Source: Rikenella sp. (GTDB lineage Bacteria; Bacteroidota; Bacteroidia; Bacteroidales; Rikenellaceae). Taken from it: a DNA stretch of 43,919 nucleotides. Where the stretch lies: positions 4,329-48,247 of the forward strand of contig JAFLSI010000004.1 in NCBI GenBank assembly GCA_022511025.1, written 5' to 3'. Below the pieces are notes generated by a model. The model was not told the origin of the DNA, did not search any database, and worked only from the letters and a program-made list of their open reading frames with translations. Shown here in pieces: positions 26,276 to 34,429 of this stretch. Each line of letters opens with the position of its first letter. Position 1 is the stretch's first letter. The position numbers were made by a program, and so were the translations under genes.

Positions 26276-27781
26276 TTACAGGTCCATAAAGTCATAGACG
26301 ATCCGGCTCCGCGTCCCAAAGTCGAACAGCGTGATCTGCCGCAGGTTATACAGATAAAGCCACGAATAGTAGAGCTGGTCGATGTAGTTCCGCCGCGCAG
26401 TGTTTTCCTCGTTCTGCGCTGCATTGATGTCCAGGACGTTGATCTGCCCCATGACGAACGTCTCGAACGCGGTCCGGTACCTCTGCCGGGCCACGGTATC
26501 GGCCGTGCGGTACAAAGCGGTCAGTTCGCTCTGGTCCTGATAACGCTGCACGGCCATTACTACCGTCTGGTCGAAGTCGAGGTTGTCTTTCCGCACCCGG
26601 TGTTTCTCGACCTCGGCCTGCGACTTGGCCAGCTGCACCCGTCCGCGGCCCTTGCCCCAGTCGAGGATCGGAATCCGCACCCCTAAACTGGCCACCTGAC
26701 GATTCTGCAAATCCCGATAGCTCCCCCCGATCTTCGCATCGCTGCCCGTGAAACCCACCGAGGCATAGACATTCACCTGAAAGCCCCGTTCGACCCTCGC
26801 CTCGGCAATGATCTGCTGTGCCTCCAAAAACCGACGCCGGGTATTCGCCGTGATCGGATTGTTCTCCCGCGCCAGATCCATCACCTCGGCCAAATCCACC
26901 GGATAGTAAGGCGCCGCTTCCGGCACCTCCGCCTCGATCCACAGGTTGCCGTTCAACCCCAAGTAGTTCCGCAACGACTGGACGCGTTGTTCATAATCCT
27001 GCCGGGCCGTAACCACGGATGCCGTGGCATTCAGTTTGCCGAGCCGCAACTGCAACAGGTCGTTGTCCGAGATCAACCCCAAACGTTTCTTCCCTTCGGC
27101 AATATCGTACAGTTGTGTGGCATTCCGCAAGGTCTGCTCGGCTATCTCGAGATTGGAGGCTGTCAGCAGCAGGTTGAAATAGTGCTGGATGGTCTGAATC
27201 GCGACGGTCTCCATGTTCACGGCGAACTGCTGTTGCGCCTCGCGGTACCGCTCCGGTTCGATCTTCATCGACCACCGCAGCGGTCGAGAGGTTATCAACG
27301 GTTGTTCGAGCGTAACGACCGCCGGCACACTGAGCCAGCTGGTCCGCCGGTCGCCGTCTAACTGGTCGATACGTTGCAGCTGCGACTGGACGGAGATCGT
27401 CCCGCCCGTGTACGGAATGTTCTGACTCAGCGACAATCCGGCGTTTTCGGTCAGCAGACTGCTGGGTACGAACTCATAGCTCCCGTCCTCTTTCTGGTAG
27501 CTCGACAGCGATTTGTTCAGACTCGGCAGCGTCCCGTTGAAAGTGAGCGAGGGCAACAGCTCGGCTTTGTAGTTCCGATACCGCCAATACGCAGCCCGCA
27601 TGGTATTCTTGGCCACCATCGCATCCACCGACTGCACCGAGGCCAGCGCCAGTGCCTCGTCTAATGTGAGTCGCAACGTATCGACCGGAGCGGGTCCGGA
27701 TTCCCGGGTACTCGCGACAGACGGCGATTGGAAGACCGCCGCCAACAATCCGATAATGAGCCCAAGCGTACCCCGTTTCAT
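26276..27781 (-). CDS. TolC-family outer membrane efflux protein (ABC operon)
   Basis: 501 residues with a signal peptide (MKRGTLGLIIGLLAAVFQSP) and the TolC helical repeats: LTLDEALALASVQSVDAMVA at the N-terminus and GVRIPILDWGKGRGRVQLAK in the second half, the conserved turn before the second helical hairpin. It should form the outer-membrane channel for the adjacent ABC exporter. It is a paralogue of the TolC protein at 19032-20528. It lies 16 nt after the ABC permease stop. Confidence 0.9.
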   Translation of the reverse strand: MKRGTLGLIIGLLAAVFQSPSVASTRESGPAPVDTLRLTLDEALALASVQSVDAMVAKNTMRAAYWRYRNYKAELLPSLTFNGTLPSLNKSLSSYQKEDGSYEFVPSSLLTENAGLSLSQNIPYTGGTISVQSQLQRIDQLDGDRRTSWLSVPAVVTLEQPLITSRPLRWSMKIEPERYREAQQQFAVNMETVAIQTIQHYFNLLLTASNLEIAEQTLRNATQLYDIAEGKKRLGLISDNDLLQLRLGKLNATASVVTARQDYEQRVQSLRNYLGLNGNLWIEAEVPEAAPYYPVDLAEVMDLARENNPITANTRRRFLEAQQIIAEARVERGFQVNVYASVGFTGSDAKIGGSYRDLQNRQVASLGVRIPILDWGKGRGRVQLAKSQAEVEKHRVRKDNLDFDQTVVMAVQRYQDQSELTALYRTADTVARQRYRTAFETFVMGQINVLDINAAQNEENTARRNYIDQLYYSWLYLYNLRQITLFDFGTRSRIVYDFMDL

Positions 27782-27797
27782 GACATTCCGTAACAGA

Positions 27798-30224
27798 TTA
27801 TTCGTTGTGCAACGCCTCGGCCGGACTCACCCGAGAGACCTTGTATGCCGGGTACCACGCGCTGAAGACCGAGAAAAAAAGCATCACGGCCAGCGTCGCC
27901 ACCACTCCGAGCACCACGACTCCGTTCCACGAGTAAACAAAAACAGCCAACAGGAATCCCGGCACCGCTGCCAACAAAGTCAGCACGACGCTCTCAGTCA
28001 TCACCATCCCCACGAGCCGGTTTTTGGTCGACCCGACAGCCCGACGCAAGGCGAACTCCTCGACCCGCTTCCTCGAGTACAACCAAAACAACCCGAAGGT
28101 CCCAACAAACCCGAAAATCAAAAAAAATACCGTCGGAATCCCCTGGGCAATCAATGGTGCGGTTCCTTTCAGAATCTGTTCCGTTTTGTAGCGTTCCATG
28201 TCGGCCACATACGGTTCCACCCGGTTGTCCTCGCCGATCTCCTTCTTGAACCGCCGGTAAAACTCGTCCGAAAACTCCTCCTTGTACTGCGCATCGGTCA
28301 GCCGCGCACAGCTATAATTGTCCCCGGTAGTTCCCATGCTCTGTAAAAAGTAAGAGGTACTGACCAACGCCATCGGTTTCGACTCCGGATCGAAAGCATT
28401 TGTCCGGAAACCGGCCAAAACACCGACTACACGGAATTCCCGACCATCATAAAAGTTCAATTTCTTACCGACCGCTTCATGCCAGCCGAGCGAGTCGGCA
28501 AACGAGCGCGAAATAATGATCGGTGTGTAATCGGTCTGCCCGGTCGGCAACCATTCGCCCTCGTCCAACACCGGCCTCAAGACTTCGCTCGCCGTCGGAT
28601 CGGCCGTCGTCATGAGTACCGGATAGTTTTTTCCCTCCGACTCGAAAGTGAAAATCATCCCGGTTGAAGGCGCACCGTAAGGCAACAGATTATTGGTCCG
28701 TGTTACCCCCTCGACATACGACAACTCTTCGCTCATCTCCTTCCCGATGCGATTCAACACCTGAATTCCCTCTGCGACACTATTCCAAAAATTATAGCCT
28801 GGCGGTGTGGTGAATCCGAAAACCATCGTATTGTCGGTGTCGAGCAACCCCGGCGCCCGAAACACCCGAATCTTATTGAAAACGGAGACCATACAGAACA
28901 TCAATACTCCGAATACCAATGCTTGTTCGATGTAAATACCTATGAATTTTTTTCGTCGTCCGAGCACCGACGTATCCATCGAGTTCTGCTCACCGCCTTT
29001 GAGGGTCCCGGCGATATTGCGCCGCACGGCCACCCATGCCGGTATCCCCCCCGACATCAGCGCGAACAAGACCGACAGCGGCAGTACCCCCAGCAGAACC
29101 ACCCACCAGTTCATCGCCCCCAACAAGCTCGCCCCCTCGCCCGTAGTAACGTCCAAAATATAGGTTTCGATCAGGTCAAACGTCGGATAGACCAGCAACA
29201 ACCCCAGCACGGTCCCGATTAGGACCAACACCAGATTTTCGCTGATCATCTGCAAAAAAGCCTGCCCATTGGAAGCTCCCAACGCCCGCCGCAGGGCGAT
29301 CTCTCCGGCCCTGGTCTCGATGTTGGCCGTACTCAACGTAACGATATTCACGGCCGGAATCACCAACAACACCAGAATCACGACCCAAATCCCGTAGGTC
29401 AGCATCCGGTCGCCAATCAAGGCCGTAATCTCTTCGCGCACGGTATGCAATTCGGTCGGTTCGACGATCTCTTTGTCCTGTTGTCCCCAATGGTGCCTTG
29501 CCGCCCGCATCACATTCTCTTTCATCTCCGCCACCGGCATCGTGGCGGGAAACAGGTATTCGATCGTATAGTCGCTCCACCCCGACGGAACCCCTTTGTT
29601 ATAAACGTAGGGCAACCAAAGCGTACTCCATTCGTTGGCCGACAGCGACGAGAAGTCGGCCACCACGCCGATAATCCGGAACGTGTTCCGTTGCAGGTCG
29701 ATGGTTTGGTCCAACGCCTCCTCCGGACTGCCGAAATACTTGCGGGCGTTGCTCTCCTTGATCACCGCCACCGGGGTAGCCGTCTGGTAGTCTTCGATCA
29801 TAAAAGCACGACCGGCCACGAAGTCGAAGTCGTGAATATCCCAATAATCTCCATTGACATAATTGGCCACGACGTTCTTGAGCTTTCCGCCGATCACCGG
29901 ATTGACCGATTCGACGTGCGACACCCCCATTTTCTCATACCCCTTCACCAAATCCCGCATCGAAACCACATCCTGCACTTCCCATTGACAGTAAGCTCGC
30001 CAATCGTGTTCCGGTCCGTAGTCGGTGTACATCCGCCCCAACCGGATCGTCCGGTCGGCATTGCCCAGCGGAGCTTCATTGCTGCTCACCGTATGGACCA
30101 GCTGCAGAAGAATAATGACGAAAACGAACGTCAGCGCCGTCCCCAAGATACAGAACAACGCATAGGCCTTATTGTGCCGGATATGGTAGAGTGCCGAACG
30201 AAGATAGTCCGATAACCGTTTCAT
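27798..30224 (-). CDS. FtsX-type ABC transporter permease (MacB-like, duplicated)
   Basis: The ORF track entry is extended by 89 codons that shadow the ATPase gene. The ATG at 30224 gives MKRLSDYLRSALYHIRHNKAYALFC (808 aa). There are two FtsX halves, each with an N-terminal membrane segment, a MacB-like periplasmic domain and three C-terminal membrane segments (first half about 22-410, second about 435-805). GLFWLYSRKRVEEFALRRAVG and RAGEIALRRALGASNGQAFL are the characteristic FtsX coupling regions. The 800-residue tandem form is common in Bacteroidales. It works with the ATPase at 30266. MacB-type systems use mechanical force to push periplasmic substrates through TolC. The cargo is unknown. 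Confidence 0.88.
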   Translation of the reverse strand: MKRLSDYLRSALYHIRHNKAYALFCILGTALTFVFVIILLQLVHTVSSNEAPLGNADRTIRLGRMYTDYGPEHDWRAYCQWEVQDVVSMRDLVKGYEKMGVSHVESVNPVIGGKLKNVVANYVNGDYWDIHDFDFVAGRAFMIEDYQTATPVAVIKESNARKYFGSPEEALDQTIDLQRNTFRIIGVVADFSSLSANEWSTLWLPYVYNKGVPSGWSDYTIEYLFPATMPVAEMKENVMRAARHHWGQQDKEIVEPTELHTVREEITALIGDRMLTYGIWVVILVLLVIPAVNIVTLSTANIETRAGEIALRRALGASNGQAFLQMISENLVLVLIGTVLGLLLVYPTFDLIETYILDVTTGEGASLLGAMNWWVVLLGVLPLSVLFALMSGGIPAWVAVRRNIAGTLKGGEQNSMDTSVLGRRKKFIGIYIEQALVFGVLMFCMVSVFNKIRVFRAPGLLDTDNTMVFGFTTPPGYNFWNSVAEGIQVLNRIGKEMSEELSYVEGVTRTNNLLPYGAPSTGMIFTFESEGKNYPVLMTTADPTASEVLRPVLDEGEWLPTGQTDYTPIIISRSFADSLGWHEAVGKKLNFYDGREFRVVGVLAGFRTNAFDPESKPMALVSTSYFLQSMGTTGDNYSCARLTDAQYKEEFSDEFYRRFKKEIGEDNRVEPYVADMERYKTEQILKGTAPLIAQGIPTVFFLIFGFVGTFGLFWLYSRKRVEEFALRRAVGSTKNRLVGMVMTESVVLTLLAAVPGFLLAVFVYSWNGVVVLGVVATLAVMLFFSVFSAWYPAYKVSRVSPAEALHNE

Positions 30225-30265
30225 AAACCTTGGTTTTAGATGAATCTTTTGGGGGTTGAACCCTC

Positions 30266-30934
30266 CTACGCCTGAATCCGGCCGTCTTCCATCCGCACGA
30301 TGCGAGAGGTCTGCTCCGCAATTTTGCCATCGTGCGTAACCATCACGATCGTCGTCCCTTCCGCATTGAGCTGCTTGAGGATCGACATGATCTCGGCCCC
30401 CATCTTCGAGTCCAAGTTCCCGGTCGGCTCGTCGGCCAGGATCACCTCCGGCGCACCCATCAAAGCCCGCGCAATCGCCACCCGCTGACACTGGCCCCCG
30501 GAAAGTTGCGTGGGAAAGTGCTTCATCCGGTGCGCCAAGTCCACCTTTGCCAACACCTCCTCTGCCCGTTTGCGCAACTCAGCCCCGCTCATCTCTTTCG
30601 GCCGGTAGTGCATCGGCAGCAGTACATTGTCCACCACGTTCAACGCAGGAATCAGATGAAAACTCTGGAAAATGAAGCCGAGTTTCCGGTTTCTGAGTTG
30701 TGCGAGCTGCTTGTCGCTCATCCCGGCGCTGTTCACCCCATCAATGGAGAGTGTCCCGGAGGTCGGCTCGTCCAACAGACCCATAATGTTGAGCATCGTG
30801 GACTTCCCGCACCCGGACGGTCCCATAACGGAGACAAACTCTCCCTTATCGATCGTGAGGCTCACGCCGTCCAACGCGCGGGTCTGAACCTCGCTCGTGT
30901 AAAATACCTTGCTGATGTTGTCCAATGTAATCAT
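30266..30934 (-). CDS. ABC transporter ATPase (MacB/LolD-type)
   Basis: 222 residues, the length of a stand-alone ATPase subunit. Walker A is GPSGCGKST, the Q-loop is in FIFQSFHLIPALNVVDNV, the signature is LSGGQCQRVAIARAL (a Cys where Gln is usual), Walker B is VILADEPTGNLD, and the switch His is in MVTHDG. The X-loop and the IPALNVVDNVLLPM segment are typical of the MacB/LolD family. It powers the FtsX permease encoded 41 nt downstream and heads the five-gene operon ATPase-permease-TolC-HlyD-transglutaminase. No strong TAnnTTTG box was found in the short gap to the AT-rich island. Confidence 0.92.
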   Translation of the reverse strand: MITLDNISKVFYTSEVQTRALDGVSLTIDKGEFVSVMGPSGCGKSTMLNIMGLLDEPTSGTLSIDGVNSAGMSDKQLAQLRNRKLGFIFQSFHLIPALNVVDNVLLPMHYRPKEMSGAELRKRAEEVLAKVDLAHRMKHFPTQLSGGQCQRVAIARALMGAPEVILADEPTGNLDSKMGAEIMSILKQLNAEGTTIVMVTHDGKIAEQTSRIVRMEDGRIQA

Positions 30935-30973
30935 AGCTCGTTATTGTATTGACCAACTCTTTCCGGATTCTCA

Positions 30974-31015
30974 AAATTAAAAAGTATTTCTCATATACTG
31001 CATCTGATACGAGAA
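30974..31015 (-). terminator. Putative terminator at the end of the lanthipeptide operon
   Basis: TTCTCATAT (30988-30996) pairs with ATACGAGAA (31007-31015) with one G-U. On the minus strand the stem is followed by an ATACTTTTTAATTTT tract. It lies just past the last island gene and next to the composition boundary. Confidence 0.55.
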
Positions 31016-31032
31016 TTTTAAAAGATTCGCAT

Positions 31033-33381
31033 CTAATTAATTAACGGCAATAGACTACGAGATAAAGGGGATGGATAATGTCCATCATGCCAAGATAAAA
31101 CATTATAAATACGATAAAGCCGCATTGCTTGATCTGAAAAAACGTATTGTTGATTATTGAGAACTTGTTCATATGATGCAGCCTTAGCTGTGTCATTCTT
31201 GAGAATCCAGAAATGCCTTAATTTCTCAGAGATAAGGGGATCCCATTGATCTAAAATATAAGCTTTGTGATAACACTGATAGGCTCGATCAAGGTTGTTG
31301 GCTTCGTAAATACTTCCTAACGTCATCCATGCACGACTTAGGTTAGGATAATGTTGAACAACAGATTCTAAAATTTGAGTTGCAAGAATAGTATCTTTCA
31401 ACTGTAATTCTATGCTTGCCCATTTTGCCAAAGTTTGATAATTATGAGTTTGGTGTGCCTCTTGTTTAAGTTGATCCCGGGCTAAAAGTAATAGCTGTTT
31501 AGTTTCTTGTGGATGATATTTTGTAAAATCAGAAAAGAATTTGGTATACACAAGGCTCGGAGCAACAATCAAGGCCTTTGCATATAATTTGATGGCTTCG
31601 GCCACAGAACAATTTTGTTCATGGTATTTTCCTAAACTAATCAAGTATAAAGGAGTATGAGGGGCCAAATACAACGCTTGCTCCAAGTGTTGTTTTCCGG
31701 CCAAAGTATCTTTTAATGCTAAATGAATCCAGCCTGCATTATGCCAAAACATAGGCTCCTTAATTTGACATTGCGAAGCAGTACTGCATACTTTGAGAGC
31801 CTCGGTTAAACTTGGAAAGGATATTGGGGACTGAAATAATGCACAGCTGTCAAAATTATCATGTTTTGATTCAACAAGGAACAATGCTTTATTATTCCAT
31901 AATATAGGATTACTAGGATCAATTGTAATTGCGGCCTCTATTTGCTGTAATGCAATTGTTCGATCTCCTTTTTCGATAGCCTCGATCGCACGATTGTTGT
32001 ACGATTGTACATCGGATTGCTTTTGCTGTAAATGCAAAACTTCCGGCACAAAAAATACAGCTAAAAACAATATAATTTGTTGGCTTGGCATGAAAAAATT
32101 GACAGAATGTTTTGACTTTGCCAAGGAGGGTAACATTAAAATCAACAAAACCGTAAAATATAGGCAGATCGATTGTTGAAATAATGTTGTAAAAGTCAGT
32201 TCTCGTATCAAAAAAGAGCATAACCCAGCCAATAATACGATGGTGATAAAAGCTTGGTCTACATGACCGGTTTTAATTTGAATGCGGATATATCTAATTG
32301 GTCGAGCAATGATAACAATCAGCAATATGAGATAAATAACAAAGCCTACAATGCCTTTTTCCAAGATGAGTTGTAATAAAATATTATTTACTCTACCGGT
32401 ATATGAAGCACCTGTTTGGTTTGATATCATCAATGATTCAAGTTTATAATTACCATTCCCAATACCTTGCCAAGGATGTTCTCTAATTATTGTTCCTATT
32501 TGCTCCCATCGATCAAGACGTCCCATAGCACTTTGCATTTGTACACTGTTGACATCCGTTGTGGTCAAACTAAACAGTGGTTTTGAGATTGGTAAAAGAC
32601 AAAGTAAAAATGTGAAAAAACAACCTGTTGTCATCCAACGAAATACTTGACGGCATCCCAAATGGACATGACATTGAATTGCGGCAATGACTACAATAAG
32701 TATAAATAGAATCCAAGCCAGAATAGCTCCTCTTGACAGGGTGTAAATAATAGCCAAACTGATTATCCAAGGACACAGAAAGGTGATATATTTCCAATAA
32801 GACGAAGTATGAAAAATGGTATAAATGGAAAACGGAAGAAATACCAGTAAAATAGCAGCCCAATCATTAATCATTAAACCATTTGCATCTAACAAGAATC
32901 GTAAGGACACCAAGTCATGGGGACGAAAACCTTCCTGCAACATGGTGTCATAAAAATCATAACAGGTGTATAACAGACTGACAGCTACGATAATCCCAAT
33001 AAAAGTGGCTCCATAGGCCAACCATTTCAATCCTAAGTCATTGAGATATGCTCGGCCTCCGAGATAAACTAAAATAGCTGCAAGTAGGTTGGTTGTTTCA
33101 AATGAAGTATATGATAATTGCTTTGTACAATAGTGAAGAAATAACTCAAAACAAAAGATGAATATAAAAATAATATCAGTTATCGTAATAACAGACTGGG
33201 ACACTTTGATGGACTGCTTGCGCTGAATGGCAATAAGATCATTAAGTTGTAGAACAACTAACGCAGGTAAAACAGGCAATAAAAACACATCGGTAAGGTT
33301 ACCTTGAGGTAAAAACAGTAAATATCCCGTGATTAGGAATAATCCAACCATAAGATACTGTTTGAATCGTATTGTTAACAT
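31033..33381 (-). CDS. O-antigen-ligase-like (Wzy_C) membrane protein with TPR repeats, lanthipeptide operon
   Basis: 782 residues. About ten membrane segments span residues 8-420, and the Wzy_C loop contains GRLDRWEQIGTIIREHPWQG and IGNGNYKLESLM (about 285-315), followed by NNILLQLILEKGIVGF. The C-terminal 350 residues are TPR-like repeats (for example GDRTIALQQIEAAITIDPSN, then LEQALYLAPHTPLYLISLGK). The layout is the same as the 613-residue protein at 9837, but the sequence is AT-rich and diverged. It is the last gene of the lanthipeptide operon, 60 nt after the HlyD gene. The family can transfer glycans to lipid or protein acceptors, so a role in decorating the peptide or a cell-surface receptor is a guess. 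It is not a known class I lanthipeptide component. Confidence 0.75.
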   Translation of the reverse strand: MLTIRFKQYLMVGLFLITGYLLFLPQGNLTDVFLLPVLPALVVLQLNDLIAIQRKQSIKVSQSVITITDIIFIFIFCFELFLHYCTKQLSYTSFETTNLLAAILVYLGGRAYLNDLGLKWLAYGATFIGIIVAVSLLYTCYDFYDTMLQEGFRPHDLVSLRFLLDANGLMINDWAAILLVFLPFSIYTIFHTSSYWKYITFLCPWIISLAIIYTLSRGAILAWILFILIVVIAAIQCHVHLGCRQVFRWMTTGCFFTFLLCLLPISKPLFSLTTTDVNSVQMQSAMGRLDRWEQIGTIIREHPWQGIGNGNYKLESLMISNQTGASYTGRVNNILLQLILEKGIVGFVIYLILLIVIIARPIRYIRIQIKTGHVDQAFITIVLLAGLCSFLIRELTFTTLFQQSICLYFTVLLILMLPSLAKSKHSVNFFMPSQQIILFLAVFFVPEVLHLQQKQSDVQSYNNRAIEAIEKGDRTIALQQIEAAITIDPSNPILWNNKALFLVESKHDNFDSCALFQSPISFPSLTEALKVCSTASQCQIKEPMFWHNAGWIHLALKDTLAGKQHLEQALYLAPHTPLYLISLGKYHEQNCSVAEAIKLYAKALIVAPSLVYTKFFSDFTKYHPQETKQLLLLARDQLKQEAHQTHNYQTLAKWASIELQLKDTILATQILESVVQHYPNLSRAWMTLGSIYEANNLDRAYQCYHKAYILDQWDPLISEKLRHFWILKNDTAKAASYEQVLNNQQYVFSDQAMRLYRIYNVLSWHDGHYPSPLSRSLLPLIN

Positions 33382-33441
33382 GTTTTTGTTCGTTATTTTT
33401 TAACGTTGTAAGACTGTCCTTTATAGCAACCTTTATCTTTA

Positions 33442-34428
33442 TTAAGATTGAAAATGGATTAATTTTTGGATTAATTTAGGAGTACTGATAGTGATCTTAG
33501 CAGGGGCTGAAATGTTTTTTGAATACCGAAACCAAGGCAGGCTCAATGTTCCATTGGAAAAAACGACTCTAATGCGACAACCTTCTTGCTCTGTTAAAGG
33601 GGCCAAGTCAGAAACCATCCCAGATAGAATATTTTTTTGTAAATCAGGGAATGCCTTTAAATCTATGCGTACCGATTGACCTATTTGGAGTTTGCGACAA
33701 GAGGGGCCAATTACAACCATTTCACCATACAATGCAATGGGCGATTGAGTTATTGGCAGGATAGAAGCTACAATATCGCCTGTTTTAATACGAGAAGAAG
33801 AAGAAGAAATGTATATGATCTCACCTGAAGTAGGTGCTATTAATAAACAAGTTTTGACTCGGTCAAGAATGCAAGAACTAAGGGCGATATTTGCTTCTCG
33901 AACAGAGTTCCTAAGATTATATAGATGTTGTTCATATTGATAGAAATTATTATGTGCCGTGTTTTTATATAAATGCAAAGTTTCATAAGCATTGATTAAA
34001 ATATCGAGTCGGGTTTGTAGTTCGATATCAAGATTTTGCAATGCCTTGCTCTTCCTTAATAATGCAGTGTCCATTAGATTGGAATCGGAGAATTCCTTGA
34101 GATAATCTTGTAAGAGAGTAATTGATGTATAACTTGTTTCATTGCGAAGCCAAGCAATAGGTGTCCCTGTCTTGACAATAGCATGATTGTTGCAAAGCAA
34201 GGTATCCAGAATCCCGTCAGTAGATACGGCAACATTTTCCGGAGCAGGATCCGTTTTTATTATCAATATTCCGGAAATAGTTTCGGGAACAGTTATAAAA
34301 CATGATCCGACTAAGATTCCGATAAATATAAGAAATATCACCGATATGCCCCAGCGGACAAGCCGAGAGGGGATATGCCCCATGAGGTCATCTATCTCCG
34401 GACTATGAGATAATTCGTTGTATGGCAT
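33442..34428 (-). CDS. HlyD-family secretion adaptor (lanthipeptide export)
   Basis: 328 residues from the ATG at 34428; the longer ORF begins at TTG inside the exporter gene. A cytoplasmic N-terminus of about 30 residues is followed by one membrane segment (GISVIFLIFIGILVGSCF, about 28-46). A lipoyl-like half (AVSTDGILDTLLCNNHAIVK), a coiled-coil (about 100-185), and the return half APTSGEIIYISSSSSRIKTG then follow. Bacteroidales bacteriocin exporters pair a C39 peptidase-ABC protein with such a HlyD protein to carry the peptide across the envelope, presumably using a host TolC. There is only 1 nt between the exporter stop and this start, so translation is coupled. Confidence 0.85.
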   Translation of the reverse strand: MPYNELSHSPEIDDLMGHIPSRLVRWGISVIFLIFIGILVGSCFITVPETISGILIIKTDPAPENVAVSTDGILDTLLCNNHAIVKTGTPIAWLRNETSYTSITLLQDYLKEFSDSNLMDTALLRKSKALQNLDIELQTRLDILINAYETLHLYKNTAHNNFYQYEQHLYNLRNSVREANIALSSCILDRVKTCLLIAPTSGEIIYISSSSSRIKTGDIVASILPITQSPIALYGEMVVIGPSCRKLQIGQSVRIDLKAFPDLQKNILSGMVSDLAPLTEQEGCRIRVVFSNGTLSLPWFRYSKNISAPAKITISTPKLIQKLIHFQS

Positions 34429-34429
34429 T

